A stretch of 64,000 bases of DNA from Halothermothrix sp. (lineage in GTDB: Bacteria > Bacillota > Halanaerobiia > DY22613). A program made the translations under genes and the position numbers. Numbering within the stretch: position 1 is the first letter of the stretch; every line of letters begins with the position of its first letter. Positions 35,811 through 44,918 of the stretch are shown in pieces. The DNA lies in assembly GCA_016841825.1 (NCBI GenBank), contig JAENYK010000002.1, forward strand, positions 372,001 through 436,000, written 5' to 3'. The notes beneath the pieces are model-generated. The model saw only the letters and a list, made by a program, of their open reading frames with translations, did not search any database and had not been told where the DNA came from.

Positions 35811-36548
35811 ATGATTAAAAAAATAGAAGAAGTATCTATAAATGCATGGCCTTCTTTACAAACTAATATTTACGATGGTTGGATTATTCGCTATGCAAAT
35901 GGATATACAAAGCGCGCTAATTCTATTAATCCGTTATATAACTCGGAAGAAGACTTAGAGAAGAAAATTAAGTATTGTGAAACACTATTTATAAACAGAG
36001 GTTTACCGATAGTTTATAAATTAACTCAAGAATCAAAGCCAACTGACTTAGATAATGAATTAGCAAAGAAAGAATATAAAAAAATAGATTTAACCTCAGT
36101 TCAAATATTAGACTTGAATAAATTTAATAATGTAAAAGATGACAGGTGTATTGTTGATACTAATTTGACGGATACCTGGTTAGAAGCTTTTTGCAAATTT
36201 TCTAAAATAAAAGATAAAGAAAGGCTTACATTAAAAAAGATGTTAACAAAAAGTACTGTAGATAATTATTATTTCAAATTGATCAGAGATGGTCATATCA
36301 TAGCTTGTGGATTAGGAGTAAAGGAAAATATATATTTTGGTTTGTTTGATATTATTGTTGAAGAAAATTATCGGGATAAGGGATATGGTATAAAATTATT
36401 AAATGAAATATTAACTTTTGCAAAGATAAATCTAGTCCAAAAAGCATATTTACAAGTTGTCGCAAATAATTATCCAGCAATAAAATTATACGAAAAAGTA
36501 GGTTTTAAGGAAATTTATAAATATTGGTATAGGGTAAAAGAAATTTAA
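35811..36548 (+). CDS. GNAT family N-acetyltransferase (double-domain type)
   Basis: The 245-residue protein starts INAWPSLQTNIYDGWIIRYA and YTKRANSINPLY, the N-terminal half typical of a tandem GNAT group. The C-terminal half has the active acetyl-CoA loop EENYRDKGYGIKLL and NNYPAIKLYEKVGF. AAAGGAG lies 10 bp before ATG. The target molecule is unknown. Confidence 0.88.
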   Translation: MIKKIEEVSINAWPSLQTNIYDGWIIRYANGYTKRANSINPLYNSEEDLEKKIKYCETLFINRGLPIVYKLTQESKPTDLDNELAKKEYKKIDLTSVQILDLNKFNNVKDDRCIVDTNLTDTWLEAFCKFSKIKDKERLTLKKMLTKSTVDNYYFKLIRDGHIIACGLGVKENIYFGLFDIIVEENYRDKGYGIKLLNEILTFAKINLVQKAYLQVVANNYPAIKLYEKVGFKEIYKYWYRVKEI

Positions 36549-36565
36549 AGCAAAGTGCAAAGATT

Positions 36566-36675
36566 GTATAACACTGTATTGCCGGTTCCATTCTTTCGTC
36601 ATTTCACCCAAGTTTCTGAACCTTAGTCATGACTGACTGAGGTTCAGAAACTTTGGCAATACGGATACGTTACCT
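36566..36675 (+). repeat. integron attC site 19
   Basis: R'' GTATAAC (36566-36572), R' GTTACCT (36669-36675). Arms TATTGCCGGTT / GGCAATACGGATACG; apical TAGTCATGACTGACTGAGG. Confidence 0.93.
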
Positions 36676-36820
36676 GCCATTGAGCTAGCTTTTCATATAA
36701 AATTTTTTTCAAATTATAAGCCTTCATTATGGCAATTATTTTAAAAATACAGTATAATATTTGTTAGGGTTAGGAAAACATGCTTTGAGTCAAATAGTTG
36801 CAAAGGGTGGTAAATAAATA

Positions 36821-37159
36821 TGAAGCAATTGGAAGATATAATCGAATGAAAAACATGTACTTTTAATTGCAAAAAAACTGTTGATGAAGAAGTATGATGT
36901 TTCGAAATTAATTTTGTTTGGTTCAAAAGCTAGGGGTGATGCTGATGATGAATCGCTGGCTATGCTAAATATGTTCTCCGAAACTACATGCAATAGTCGC
37001 GATGTTCTGTCGCGGATTACAAAAACGAAGCTATGGAGATTTGAACATTCATATTTGAAGAATAATGGGCACATGAATTACTATAAACAATTTGACAAAT
37101 CAGAATTTGTTTTGGGGTGTCTTTGGAGAATACAGCGAACAAGAGATTATTTATATTAG
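36821..37159 (+). pseudogene. truncated MNT-type nucleotidyltransferase
   Basis: ATG 36821 opens a short frame that stops after 9 codons. In a shifted frame (from about 36881) comes KKYDVSKLILFGSKARGDAD, the nucleotidyltransferase G-S-x-A-R-G-x-A motif, after which the sequence turns into unrelated residues (NMFSETTCNSRD) and stops at 37159. The gene has lost its C-terminal part. MNT proteins often pair with HEPN toxins, but none is present. Confidence 0.6.
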
Positions 37160-37174
37160 GTATGGGAGGTAAAT

Positions 37175-37771
37175 ATGCAAGTAGGAGATAAAATATCATT
37201 TGGCCGTTACGATTGGCGAGTGCTTGATATACAAAAAAATGTGGCATTGATTATAACCGAATGTATTATAGAACAGCGTGCTTACCACGACGCTTATAAA
37301 GATATAACATGGGCAGACTGCTCGTTAAGAAAATATCTTAACGGTGAATTTTATAACAAATTTGATGCAATTGATAAAGCTAGAATAATACCAGTATTAA
37401 ATAAAAATCCCGACAATCAGTGGTATGGTTCAAAAGGTGGAGAAGATACGCAAGACAGGATATTTTTATTAAGTATTGAGGAAGCAGTGTGCCAATATTT
37501 CGGTGATAGCAGTTCAAAACTGCTAAATCCGGGGAAAAATCAAAGATATTGGTTCGAAAGAAAAGACCAAAATAATAGCAAGCGAATTGCCATGTATAAG
37601 AGTGGAATATGGTGGTGGTGGCTTCGATCGCCCGGACGCGTTAATGTGAAGGCCGTATACGTCCACGGTGACGGTAATATAGGTATTCAAGGAAACAATA
37701 TATTGAAAGGCAACATCAGCGAAGGCATGTGTAGAGGCGGTGTGCGCCCTGCTTTGTGGCTGAAGCTGTAA
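37175..37771 (+). CDS. DUF6273 domain protein
   Basis: The 198-residue protein has the pattern of DUF6273: GDKISFGRYDWRVLDIQ at the start, WADCSLRKYLNGEFYNKF, DRIFLLSIEEA, WWWWLRSPG and a closing GGVRPALWLKL. The function of the family is unknown. GGGAGG precedes ATG by 6-8 bp. It shares its cassette with the PPOX-family gene that follows 49 bp later. Base composition is more GC-rich than in neighbouring cassettes. Confidence 0.8.
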   Translation: MQVGDKISFGRYDWRVLDIQKNVALIITECIIEQRAYHDAYKDITWADCSLRKYLNGEFYNKFDAIDKARIIPVLNKNPDNQWYGSKGGEDTQDRIFLLSIEEAVCQYFGDSSSKLLNPGKNQRYWFERKDQNNSKRIAMYKSGIWWWWLRSPGRVNVKAVYVHGDGNIGIQGNNILKGNISEGMCRGGVRPALWLKL

Positions 37772-37820
37772 TATAATTCACCATACTATAATGACGAAAA
37801 ATTTAGAGGAGGAGTTAAAG

Positions 37821-38306
37821 ATGAGCAGATATGAAGAAGGATTAAGATTAATCGAAGAAAGTTGCGGCAACGGAAAAGATAATGTCATTGCCCTCTCAAC
37901 CATCGCAATGGAACCAGGTGCTGACGGAGTCCCCCATCCTTATGTCCGTGATGTGGACGCTTATTATGAAGACGGCGTGTTTTATGTTACTACTTGGGCA
38001 AAATCAAATAAAATGCAGCAGATAGCTCAAAACAAAGAGGTTGCATTTGCGGTTTGCTTCGAGGGGATTTCCGGAAGTGGAATTGGCGAAAACCTCGGAT
38101 GGGTTTTAGACCCAAAAAATGCTGAAATAAGGGCTAAACTTCGCAAAGCATTTATCGATTGGTACGACCAGGCAAACAATGAACAGGATGAAAACTGCGT
38201 TATTTTGGCAATCCGCATAACGAAATGTACAATATTTAGAGACCACGGTGCTGTGCGTTACAATATGGATTTTGTGAATAAGTTAGAGAGTGAAGAAGGA
38301 AAATAG
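37821..38306 (+). CDS. pyridoxamine 5'-phosphate oxidase family protein
   Basis: The 161-residue protein has the split-barrel pattern of small PPOX/FMN proteins: NVIALSTIAMEPGADGVPHP, VDAYYEDGVFYVTTWAKSNK, then KMQQIAQNKEVAFAVCFEG. The substrate is unknown. ATG 37821 has GAGGAGG 8 bp upstream; the longer ORF start at 37791 has none. The gene ends before a strongly folded element rather than a normal attC. Confidence 0.8.
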   Translation: MSRYEEGLRLIEESCGNGKDNVIALSTIAMEPGADGVPHPYVRDVDAYYEDGVFYVTTWAKSNKMQQIAQNKEVAFAVCFEGISGSGIGENLGWVLDPKNAEIRAKLRKAFIDWYDQANNEQDENCVILAIRITKCTIFRDHGAVRYNMDFVNKLESEEGK

Positions 38307-38331
38307 AGTAAAGAATTAAACGATATTTAAA

Positions 38332-38405
38332 TGAACATTCTCCGTAGTGCACTTTATTAGCATAAAGTGCACTTGACAAATTCCAATTTGTCAAGACGAA
38401 TGTAA
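38332..38405. repeat. cloverleaf-like palindromic element, family-D attC relative
   Basis: A 12-bp perfect hairpin (38346-38357 with 38362-38373) and a second perfect hairpin (38372-38381 with 38386-38395) sit inside an outer stem (ACATT 38335 with AATGT 38399, CGT with ACG). The ACATTC/GAATGT arm and CTCCG match family-D attC sites. Confidence 0.7.
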
Positions 38406-38525
38406 CAGATGTTTTAACATTAGTTATGTCACATCTTTATATACATTATGAAGTAATGAAGTGAAGAATAATTATCAAAGGGTGCGACGTCCTGTCGCAC
38501 TCTGAGTTAGGAGACGTATGGTTTC

Positions 38526-38601
38526 GGAGAACAAAGTACTCCTGATCAAGATAAGAGTTATCTGAGATTATGGAACATCAGGAGTATGTGGGACGTTCTC
38601 C
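38526..38601 (+). repeat. attC-like site 21
   Basis: GGAGAAC (38526-38532) pairs with GTTCTCC (38595-38601); inner ACTCCTGAT with ATCAGGAGT and AAGATAAGAGTTATCT in the middle as in main-family sites. Cores deviate from RYYYAAC. Confidence 0.6.
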
Positions 38602-38971
38602 ACCATTGCGCCGATTAAGTAATGCGATCTATGAAGGAAGGTTATATTATGAATATTGGAGTAAGTATCGCCTAACATGTTAGGACTATATCGGAAATCT
38701 TAATCAAAATAGAGTCTACTATTGTGATAAATTTTCAAAATGTCTGTAAGTTTTCAATCATGCTCTAGTTAAATTACGTATAGTCTGTTGAACGAGACCA
38801 CTGTTCGCTAAGCTTATGGGGAATAAATTAAGACTATCTTAACTGATACCTGTTTTTTAGGTTTAATTAGGAAGATTTATGCATAAAATCTAACTTTTCA
38901 ATGATTATTATGTCTTTGTGTATTGGAGGAATCTTGCATATTTATGGTTTTTTCTGTCGTGGAGTGGTTTA
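38602..38971. other. gene-free stretch with cassette remnants
   Basis: No gene is seen. CCTAACATGTTAGG at 38673-38686 looks like two cores joined without an inner part. From 38923 the sequence repeats the ORF-less cassette of 31726-31778. Confidence 0.35.
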
Positions 38972-39070
38972 GTTTAACACGTAATAACTGACATAAGTCT
39001 GCACAGATTGTCAACACAAGTATAATTTGTAGTACAGACTTACATGGTTAATCACGCGGTCATGTCATAT
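38972..39070 (+). repeat. integron attC site 22 (family F, mutated R')
   Basis: R'' GTTTAAC (38972-38978); R' reads GTCATAT (39064-39070) instead of GTTATAT. Arms CGTAATAAC / GGTTAATCACG and CATAAGTCTG / CAGACTTA. Confidence 0.78.
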
Positions 39071-39145
39071 GGCATCCCCTAGTTTCCCGATTTTGTAGAA
39101 AAGAAATAATGAAAATTTTTAGGCTAGAATTAAAGGAGTGATGGA

Positions 39146-39523
39146 ATGATAACAGCCTGGATAGGAAGTATAGTCTTTTTATTTGCTACAATATTGTATG
39201 TGTTATTAGCTTTAGGATTACCATATGGAGAGTTTGCTATGGGTGGGAAATATAAAACAATGCCAAAGCAAATGAGAATTATTTGTTTTGTATCAATTTT
39301 CCTACAATTGTTTGGTATCTTATCTCTTTTACAGACGGGTAATATAATTTATATTGATTTACTAGAACCCATTTCTAGAGGTGTTACTTTCTTTTTTGCA
39401 GTATATTTAACTTTAAATACTATTATGAATGCATTATCAAAGAGTAAAAAAGAAAGATGTGTAATGACACCATTATCATTATTAGCAACAATTTGTTTTT
39501 GGTTCACAGCAATATATGGTTAA
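39146..39523 (+). CDS. small four-helix membrane protein
   Basis: The 125-residue protein has four predicted membrane helices with a conserved-looking loop (LGLPYGEFAMGGKYKTMPKQ) between helices 1 and 2. Similar small membrane proteins are common in Firmicutes; the function is unknown. AAAGGAG lies 6 bp before ATG. The stretch to the next attC (39524-39764) holds only fragments of a decayed frame. Confidence 0.65.
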   Translation: MITAWIGSIVFLFATILYVLLALGLPYGEFAMGGKYKTMPKQMRIICFVSIFLQLFGILSLLQTGNIIYIDLLEPISRGVTFFFAVYLTLNTIMNALSKSKKERCVMTPLSLLATICFWFTAIYG

Positions 39524-39764
39524 ATTGATATTGTTGTGTCTGCCCATGTTCTTGGTGTAGATTATGAACAAAAACTTTCTAATTTAGAAAAGAGTCGTAA
39601 AAAATGGTGGATATATTATTGATTGCATGGGATTTGAATATTCACATTATGTAAGTAAACTCGGTGACAGGGTTTATAGATTGGAAAAAGGTTTATAAAT
39701 AAAAAAAGGAGTGATTATGGTTAATGCCCTTTCCTTGGTAAATTACGATGGCGCGCTTCACTTC

Positions 39765-39818
39765 CTATAACTCAGGGTTTAAGGATTGCTGGACTTTGGC
39801 AATACGGATACGTTATAT
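39765..39818 (+). repeat. integron attC site 23 (internal deletion)
   Basis: R'' CTATAAC (39765-39771), R' GTTATAT (39812-39818), but only 54 bp long: left part GGGTTTAAGG, right part GGCAATACGGATACG, with the centre missing. Confidence 0.75.
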
Positions 39819-39855
39819 GAAAGAGCAGGCTTAGTTTACTAGAACGGAGGAAATA

Positions 39856-40536
39856 ATGAATAATTTATTAGGTGATTTATCAGTTTTTCTTTCTGGTTCT
39901 GGTTTTAGTTGGTTTATTTGTGGTGGAGATGCTATAGATCTATTTGTGGGAAAATTGACTAGAAAACATAAAGATTTAGATGTTGGATTGTTTTGGGACC
40001 AACGAAAAGAAATTATTGAATTTATGTTAGCGAGGAATTGGAGAGTGTTTGAACCTGATAAAGGCAGATTATATGAAGTATCTAACTCATCTTCAGATAA
40101 AAAGATAGAAGATAACTTATGGTGTATTAAACCTGATAATCCCAGTTATATATTAAAAGAGATAAAAAACAATCAATACAGAGTAGTTGATAAGTCAGTT
40201 CATCAAGAGGATCTAGACTTTATAGAATATTTATTTAATAGCAAGAAGAATGGGTACTTTCTATATAAAAGAAATCATGATATTAAAAGAGAAATGAAAA
40301 AAGCAATAATAGAAAAAGAAGGAATAGAATTTTTAGCTCCTGAAATTGTTTTATTATATAAATCAATCTTTGTGAAAAATAATTATAATTTTACAAAAGA
40401 AGTTATTAATAATTATAAACATGATTTTAATGTTGCCTACCCTGTGATGGATGCTGAACAAAAAAGCTGGTTAAAATCAGCATTACATAAAGAATATCCA
40501 AATGGACATTTATGGTTGGATATGTTTAAAATATAA
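39856..40536 (+). CDS. nucleotidyltransferase, ANT(2'')/AadB-like
   Basis: The 226-residue protein has the short nucleotidyltransferase motif FICGGDAIDLFVGKLTRKHK followed by DLDVGLFW (G-G-x-A-I-D-L ... R-x-H-x-D-L-D). This is the layout of ANT(2'')-type and lincosamide nucleotidyltransferases. Transfer of AMP to an antibiotic is possible but not shown by sequence; many cassette members of this family have unknown substrates. CGGAGG precedes ATG by 7 bp. It shares a stretch without attC with the next gene. Confidence 0.75.
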   Translation: MNNLLGDLSVFLSGSGFSWFICGGDAIDLFVGKLTRKHKDLDVGLFWDQRKEIIEFMLARNWRVFEPDKGRLYEVSNSSSDKKIEDNLWCIKPDNPSYILKEIKNNQYRVVDKSVHQEDLDFIEYLFNSKKNGYFLYKRNHDIKREMKKAIIEKEGIEFLAPEIVLLYKSIFVKNNYNFTKEVINNYKHDFNVAYPVMDAEQKSWLKSALHKEYPNGHLWLDMFKI

Positions 40537-40733
40537 AAAAACAAAATATATAAAGATTTTAGCCTGGTCTGCTCCATTAAAGAAACCATAATTATCTGGG
40601 TTACATGTTGCGTGTTGATGGGAAAATAGGTCAAAATTACAGAGTCTTTACAGTGGTAATTGGTAAAGTTACCCAATCAAAATTTGACTTCAGCTGTGGT
40701 GAAGTAAATCTATATTTGGAAAGTGGTGTCTGA

Positions 40734-41546
40734 ATGGACAAAAAATCGGGTAATAGAACAAACATTATAGGCGCTAGCGAGGTTGGCTATGCCATCTCGG
40801 CTGGAATGGACAAGAATTCTGTTTATAAAACAAACAGTTTCTATTGGGATACAACAAGAAATGACTTCTTAGGAGCAATTGTGCTTCCTTTTTATGGAGC
40901 ATTTGTCTCAGAAGAAAGCTGGCAACTTTTTGGCGATGTCTCAGGAAAAAAGATGCTGGAGATAGGCTGTGGAAACGGTCGATCCTTGCAATATCATGGA
41001 GAACGCAAAGCATCTGAACTATGGGGTTTGGATATTTCAAAAAAACAAATTGAAAAGGCAACGCAACATCTGAGGACATGCGGTCTTTCAGCAAAGTTAA
41101 TCTGTTCTCCCATGGAAGAAGAATGTGGTATACCAGTGGATTATTTTGACTTTGTTTATTCGATTTATGCCATAGGTTGGACCACTGACCTTGAGGGTAC
41201 TTTTTGTCGGATTGCTTCTTATCTTAAAAAAGACAGTGTATTTATTTTCAGTTGGTCTCACCCTATACACAAATGTGTTGTTGCAGAAAATAATATGCTT
41301 GCTTTTAAAAAATGTTATTTCGATGAATCTTGGTACTCAGTATCTCTTGATGAAGGGTCTCTAACATTATCGGACCGTAAACTTTCAACCTATGTGAACG
41401 CGTTGGCAAAAGCGGGATTTGTAATAGAGCAATTGATTGAGCAATCTGATGATAAAATTATACAATCGTGGGAAGATAACAGTGATTTTGCGAAAAAAGC
41501 AAAGATGCTTCCTGTAACTTTTGTAGTTAAAGCAAGAAAACTTTAA
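40734..41546 (+). CDS. class I SAM-dependent methyltransferase
   Basis: The 270-residue protein has SAM motif I KKMLEIGCGNGRSLQYHG, the acidic ribose-binding end ELWGLDISKKQ and motif YFDFVYSIYAIGWTTD. The substrate is unknown; the family includes small-molecule and ubiquinone-like methyltransferases. GGAAAG precedes ATG. It is followed by a normal attC. Confidence 0.88.
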   Translation: MDKKSGNRTNIIGASEVGYAISAGMDKNSVYKTNSFYWDTTRNDFLGAIVLPFYGAFVSEESWQLFGDVSGKKMLEIGCGNGRSLQYHGERKASELWGLDISKKQIEKATQHLRTCGLSAKLICSPMEEECGIPVDYFDFVYSIYAIGWTTDLEGTFCRIASYLKKDSVFIFSWSHPIHKCVVAENNMLAFKKCYFDESWYSVSLDEGSLTLSDRKLSTYVNALAKAGFVIEQLIEQSDDKIIQSWEDNSDFAKKAKMLPVTFVVKARKL

Positions 41547-41646
41547 GAGTAGTGTAAGCATAATTTGTAGTTAAGTTATAGCACATTTTTATATAATTTG
41601 AAAGAGCTGTCTATGCTTCATTTGGATCCGTAGGGCATGAAACTTC

Positions 41647-41751
41647 ACCCAACCTAGGATTTCCAACTCTACTATCGTTTCGTCCAAATTTATTCGGTAA
41701 TGGCAGTCGCCCTAAGCCTTACGAACTTCGGAAATCCCCGGTACGTTATAT
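41647..41751 (+). repeat. integron attC site 24
   Basis: R'' ACCCAAC (41647-41653, exact RYYYAAC), R' GTTATAT (41745-41751). Arms GGATTTCC / GGAAATCC; apical GGCAGTCGCC. Confidence 0.92.
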
Positions 41752-41805
41752 AACATGTTGCCAAGATATATTTAATTTTTATGAAAAGTAAAGGAGATGA
41801 GGATA

Positions 41806-42768
41806 TTGAAAAAAGTTTTTTGTGTTTTAGTGATTTTTGTTTTTTGTCTTAGCACTACTGGTTGGGCAAATGAATATTTTGGTAACATTGAATTGGAGTT
41901 ACCATATGAGTACAATTTTGATCAACAGTTTATTGTAGCTGGTGAGCGAGTTTTGAATATTAACATCAAAAATAACACTGACCATAATGTCCAGGCAATT
42001 GAGTTAGAGATTAGACTTATGAATGCTTTTAGAGAAGATATTTCAGATTGGACTACTTATTTAGATCCTGAGTTTATTTTACCAGCTAATTCTGAAAATA
42101 GATTATCTTTGAAACTAACAAAGCAAAATATTCTTGGACAAAAAGTGGAAAACGTATTAGATAATGCAAAATATATTGAAATTAGATATAAAAGAATATT
42201 GTTAGATAATGATGTCGTATTGACAAAACGAGAACTATACCCGGAATTAAAGAATGTTTATGGATCATTTAGTATTGATGCAATATTAATAGATGATGAT
42301 TCACTATTAGAAATCGGAGATAAAGAATATAACTTTCTTTTATCGAGTTATAGTAATGATAGCCATGCTTATTCAAAAACTAAGGAAACTGTTCAAGGTA
42401 TGTGGGGGTCTGAAAAAAAAGATAGAGAATTTAACTATCTTGGTGACTTTGCAAAAATTTTTGATAGTGAATACGTTCTTTACATTAAAGTAACAAACAT
42501 TGCAGAGAATTTTATTGAAAAAAACTGGACAACGAATTATAAGCCAGTATTTACATTGATTGATAGTGATAATAACCAATATATTAATATAGCTTTACTT
42601 TATGAACCGCAAAATTTAAAGGGCATAGCTTTAGGATATGCTCCTTTATATCCAAAATCTAGCGCGATTTTAATTTTAATATATGATAAGATCAAAGATT
42701 CAGAACCTGAGTGGATTCAACTTTATATTAATGGTGAACCATATGTGGAGAGGTTTTACGTTAAATAA
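41806..42768 (+). CDS. secreted hypothetical protein
   Basis: TTG 41806 is preferred (AAAGGAG 9 bp upstream) over ATG 41797, which touches the SD. A signal peptide follows (KKVFCVLVIFVFCLSTTGWA). The mature part of about 300 residues is beta-rich and resembles the DUF4352/Ig-like secreted proteins of Firmicutes (VLNINIKNNTDHNVQAIELE; YVLYIKVTNIAENFI), but no family is certain. No neighbours explain its role. Confidence 0.65.
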   Translation: MKKVFCVLVIFVFCLSTTGWANEYFGNIELELPYEYNFDQQFIVAGERVLNINIKNNTDHNVQAIELEIRLMNAFREDISDWTTYLDPEFILPANSENRLSLKLTKQNILGQKVENVLDNAKYIEIRYKRILLDNDVVLTKRELYPELKNVYGSFSIDAILIDDDSLLEIGDKEYNFLLSSYSNDSHAYSKTKETVQGMWGSEKKDREFNYLGDFAKIFDSEYVLYIKVTNIAENFIEKNWTTNYKPVFTLIDSDNNQYINIALLYEPQNLKGIALGYAPLYPKSSAILILIYDKIKDSEPEWIQLYINGEPYVERFYVK

Positions 42769-42813
42769 TTGTTTAAAGTAAGAAAAATTAAACGACACGT
42801 CATTCCAAGTCCA

Positions 42814-42879
42814 AAATAACATCTGGCTTGACAATCTAGACGGTAAAGCCTCAATGGATTGCTATTTTCAATGTTATGA
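42814..42879 (+). repeat. possible attC site between decayed sequences
   Basis: AAATAAC (42814-42820) and GTTATGA (42873-42879) with inner GGCTT / AAGCC; weaker than the main sites. Confidence 0.35.
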
Positions 42880-42906
42880 TTTATTATCTACGTACGGTTC
42901 ACGTTT

Positions 42907-43083
42907 GATGGCATAATTGATTGGTCTGTAGCCATGGGAAAAATCGCGGAAATAGGTTATTCGGGTGCGACTGCAATAGAGGTCATGAATTGGGGTTATA
43001 AGGATTTATCGGCAGAGGAATTTTTGCACGAAGCGTTTGAGCGAGCAAAATGGTTGGAAGCATTAAAACCCTATAATCCATGA
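42907..43083 (+). pseudogene. C-terminal remnant of a sugar phosphate isomerase/epimerase
   Basis: One frame reads DGIIDWSVAMGKIAEIGYSG, ATAIEVMNWGYKDLSAEEFL, HEAFERAKWL and a stop: the last strands and helices of a TIM-barrel xylose-isomerase-like protein. The rest of the gene is absent and there is no start with an SD. Confidence 0.65.
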
Positions 43084-43211
43084 AAGTAGAAATAATTTGC
43101 AACAAACTTTGAAATATGAAGGATACCCTAATTAGCAGCATCTTTGCCTTATTTATATTGTGAAACATCAGAATCATTAAGGGCTCAAAACCTGTGGTGA
43201 GCATTGAAAAG

Positions 43212-43309
43212 GAGGTCTGGTTTACTCTACTATTGTCGCGTTTAAATTCTTTTTCTAAAGGCAGTAGCCCTAAAGTTCAGGAATTTCTTAAGCCCCTGGT
43301 ACGTTATGT
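43212..43309 (+). repeat. integron attC site 25 (left arm eroded)
   Basis: R' GTTATGT (43303-43309) and the right arm TTTCTTAAGCCCCTGGTACG are clear; R'' is lost. Apical GGCAGTAGCCC. Confidence 0.7.
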
Positions 43310-43427
43310 GAAAAACTTCTTGAAAGAAGAATAAGGTGGTCAAAAATATAATATCTGCATTATTGGGCATATTTAAAATGATTATTATAATAATTGGTAT
43401 TATAAAATAGAAAAAGGTGACTAATGT

Positions 43428-44123
43428 ATGATAGCGTGTTTTGGTGATAGTATTACTGCTGGGATTCCTGGAGTTTCATATTTTAGGTATCTTGAAAGTA
43501 AGGAAAAGTATCGAAATTTAGGAGTTGGCGGAGATACACTTTTTGGTCTTTCAAAAAGAGTTGATAAATTTTTATCTGAATCTTCATGTGATGAAATGAT
43601 TATTCAAATTGGTGCTAATGATATTTTATTACCGTTTTTAAAACAAAGATCTAGGATTTGGGATAAAATTACTTATAGACTTAATTTACGAGGCAGTGTC
43701 CCGATAAACAATATTGAAACATTCATAAAGAAGTTTGAAATTTTAATAAAAAAAATATTAGATTTTAAAATAAGGGTAATAAGTATTCCTTGTATTGGAG
43801 AGAACGTTGAAAGTGATTTAAATAAAAAAGTAGATATATATAATGAGGCAATTTATAATTTATGTAATAAATATAATATTAAATATATAGATTTTAATAA
43901 GTGGCAAAAGGGAATTATTAGGCAATCTGATATCGAGAGTGAATATATTATATCTAAATATTTTATTAAAATACTTATTGATACAATTTTAACAACTTAT
44001 CTTGGATTTTCAAAATATATTAGCCAAAAAAGAAAGCTAGTTGTTACGGTCGATGGTGTTCACTTAAATAAACTTGGCGCAAAAGGGTTGGCAGAATTAA
44101 TTACTACAGAATATTTTAACTAA
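43428..44123 (+). CDS. SGNH/GDSL hydrolase
   Basis: The 231-residue protein carries the four SGNH blocks: FGDSITAG (Ser), LGVGGDT (Gly), IQIGANDILL (Asn) and VDGVHLNKLG (Asp-His). These are esterases or lipases of small or sugar-linked substrates. No signal peptide is seen, so it should be cytoplasmic. AAAAAGGTG precedes ATG at 12 bp. A half attC follows. Confidence 0.88.
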   Translation: MIACFGDSITAGIPGVSYFRYLESKEKYRNLGVGGDTLFGLSKRVDKFLSESSCDEMIIQIGANDILLPFLKQRSRIWDKITYRLNLRGSVPINNIETFIKKFEILIKKILDFKIRVISIPCIGENVESDLNKKVDIYNEAIYNLCNKYNIKYIDFNKWQKGIIRQSDIESEYIISKYFIKILIDTILTTYLGFSKYISQKRKLVVTVDGVHLNKLGAKGLAELITTEYFN

Positions 44124-44157
44124 TATTAAAGAAATATTACGTGGGCAGCTGGACATC

Positions 44158-44207
44158 GCCTAACAAAATATTTCCGATTTCGTTCTTACGTCACTACACT
44201 CAAATAA
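44158..44207 (+). repeat. attC site 26, left half only
   Basis: R'' GCCTAAC (44158-44164) and TATTTCCGATTTCGTTC are recognisable; the right half has been replaced by unrelated AT-rich sequence. Confidence 0.65.
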
Positions 44208-44308
44208 TAAATGGTTTGACGAATATTACTTTCAAATATTATCAAAAAATTTTAAATCTGATTACTTAAATATTTTTTTACTAGACTGAGAAAGCAAGGC
44301 ACAACTAC

Positions 44309-44414
44309 GTATAACATGGAATTTAAGATTCTGCTATGCTGCATCTAAATTTCTTCGTTAGAGCAGCCAGCCACCCTAAACTCGGGAACTTCTTAAATTT
44401 CCAGTACGTTATAT
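44309..44414 (+). repeat. integron attC site 27
   Basis: R'' GTATAAC (44309-44315), R' GTTATAT (44408-44414). Arms TTTAAGATTC / TTCTTAAAT. The opposite-strand doc gene reads into this site. Confidence 0.9.
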
Positions 44415-44841
44415 ACAATTTTGCGGAGAGGTTTTTCCTTAAAGAATCACTCAATATAGAGGACTTCGTTTTGACCCATTCAGTTAATTCTTCTTTTGTA
44501 AGTTGTCCAGTCGATTGTCTCATTATTGCTTCATCGGCATTATATTCAGAAGCAACAAGTTGATGGCTATTTCTTTGGAGAAAAATGTCTATGGCAACTA
44601 ATGAAATCCGTTTATTACCATCAATAAAAGGATGGTTTTTGCATAGGTGGAATCCATAAGCTGCAGCCATTTTATATATGGAATCATGTAGATAGTGTTC
44701 TCCAAAAGTAGTTTTTGGTTGTTTCAAAGCAGAATCTAGGAGATTTTCATCTCTAATACCTGGAGTCCCACCATATTGTTGGATCAGTTGATCATGAATA
44801 ATATAAATTACATTTTTAGGAATGAAGTTAATAACGTTCAT
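44323..44841 (-). CDS. death-on-curing (Doc/Fic) family toxin
   Basis: The 172-residue protein has the Doc pattern: FIPKNVIYIIHDQLIQQYGG, KMAAAYGFHLCKNHPFIDGN and the K-R after it, i.e. the H-P-F-x-D-G-N-K-R active loop. Doc phosphorylates EF-Tu. The last ~35 residues are read through the attC site, so the normal C terminus (near EELTEWVKTKSSIL) has probably been extended by cassette joining. No Phd antitoxin gene lies upstream. It is on the strand opposite to the array. Confidence 0.85.
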   Translation of the reverse strand: MNVINFIPKNVIYIIHDQLIQQYGGTPGIRDENLLDSALKQPKTTFGEHYLHDSIYKMAAAYGFHLCKNHPFIDGNKRISLVAIDIFLQRNSHQLVASEYNADEAIMRQSTGQLTKEELTEWVKTKSSILSDSLRKNLSAKLYITYWKFKKFPSLGWLAALTKKFRCSIAES

Positions 44842-44892
44842 TTTGATGAACTAACGCCCGCAAACTAGTGACTTCAGTCATGAGTAAGGGCG

Positions 44893-44918
44893 TTTCTCTT
44901 AACATATGTTAAGAGAAA
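44893..44918. repeat. perfect 26-bp palindrome
   Basis: Both halves are complementary without mismatch around AACATATGTT. It lies 75-100 bp before the tnpA remnant and may be the left-end hairpin of that IS200/IS605 element. Confidence 0.6.
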
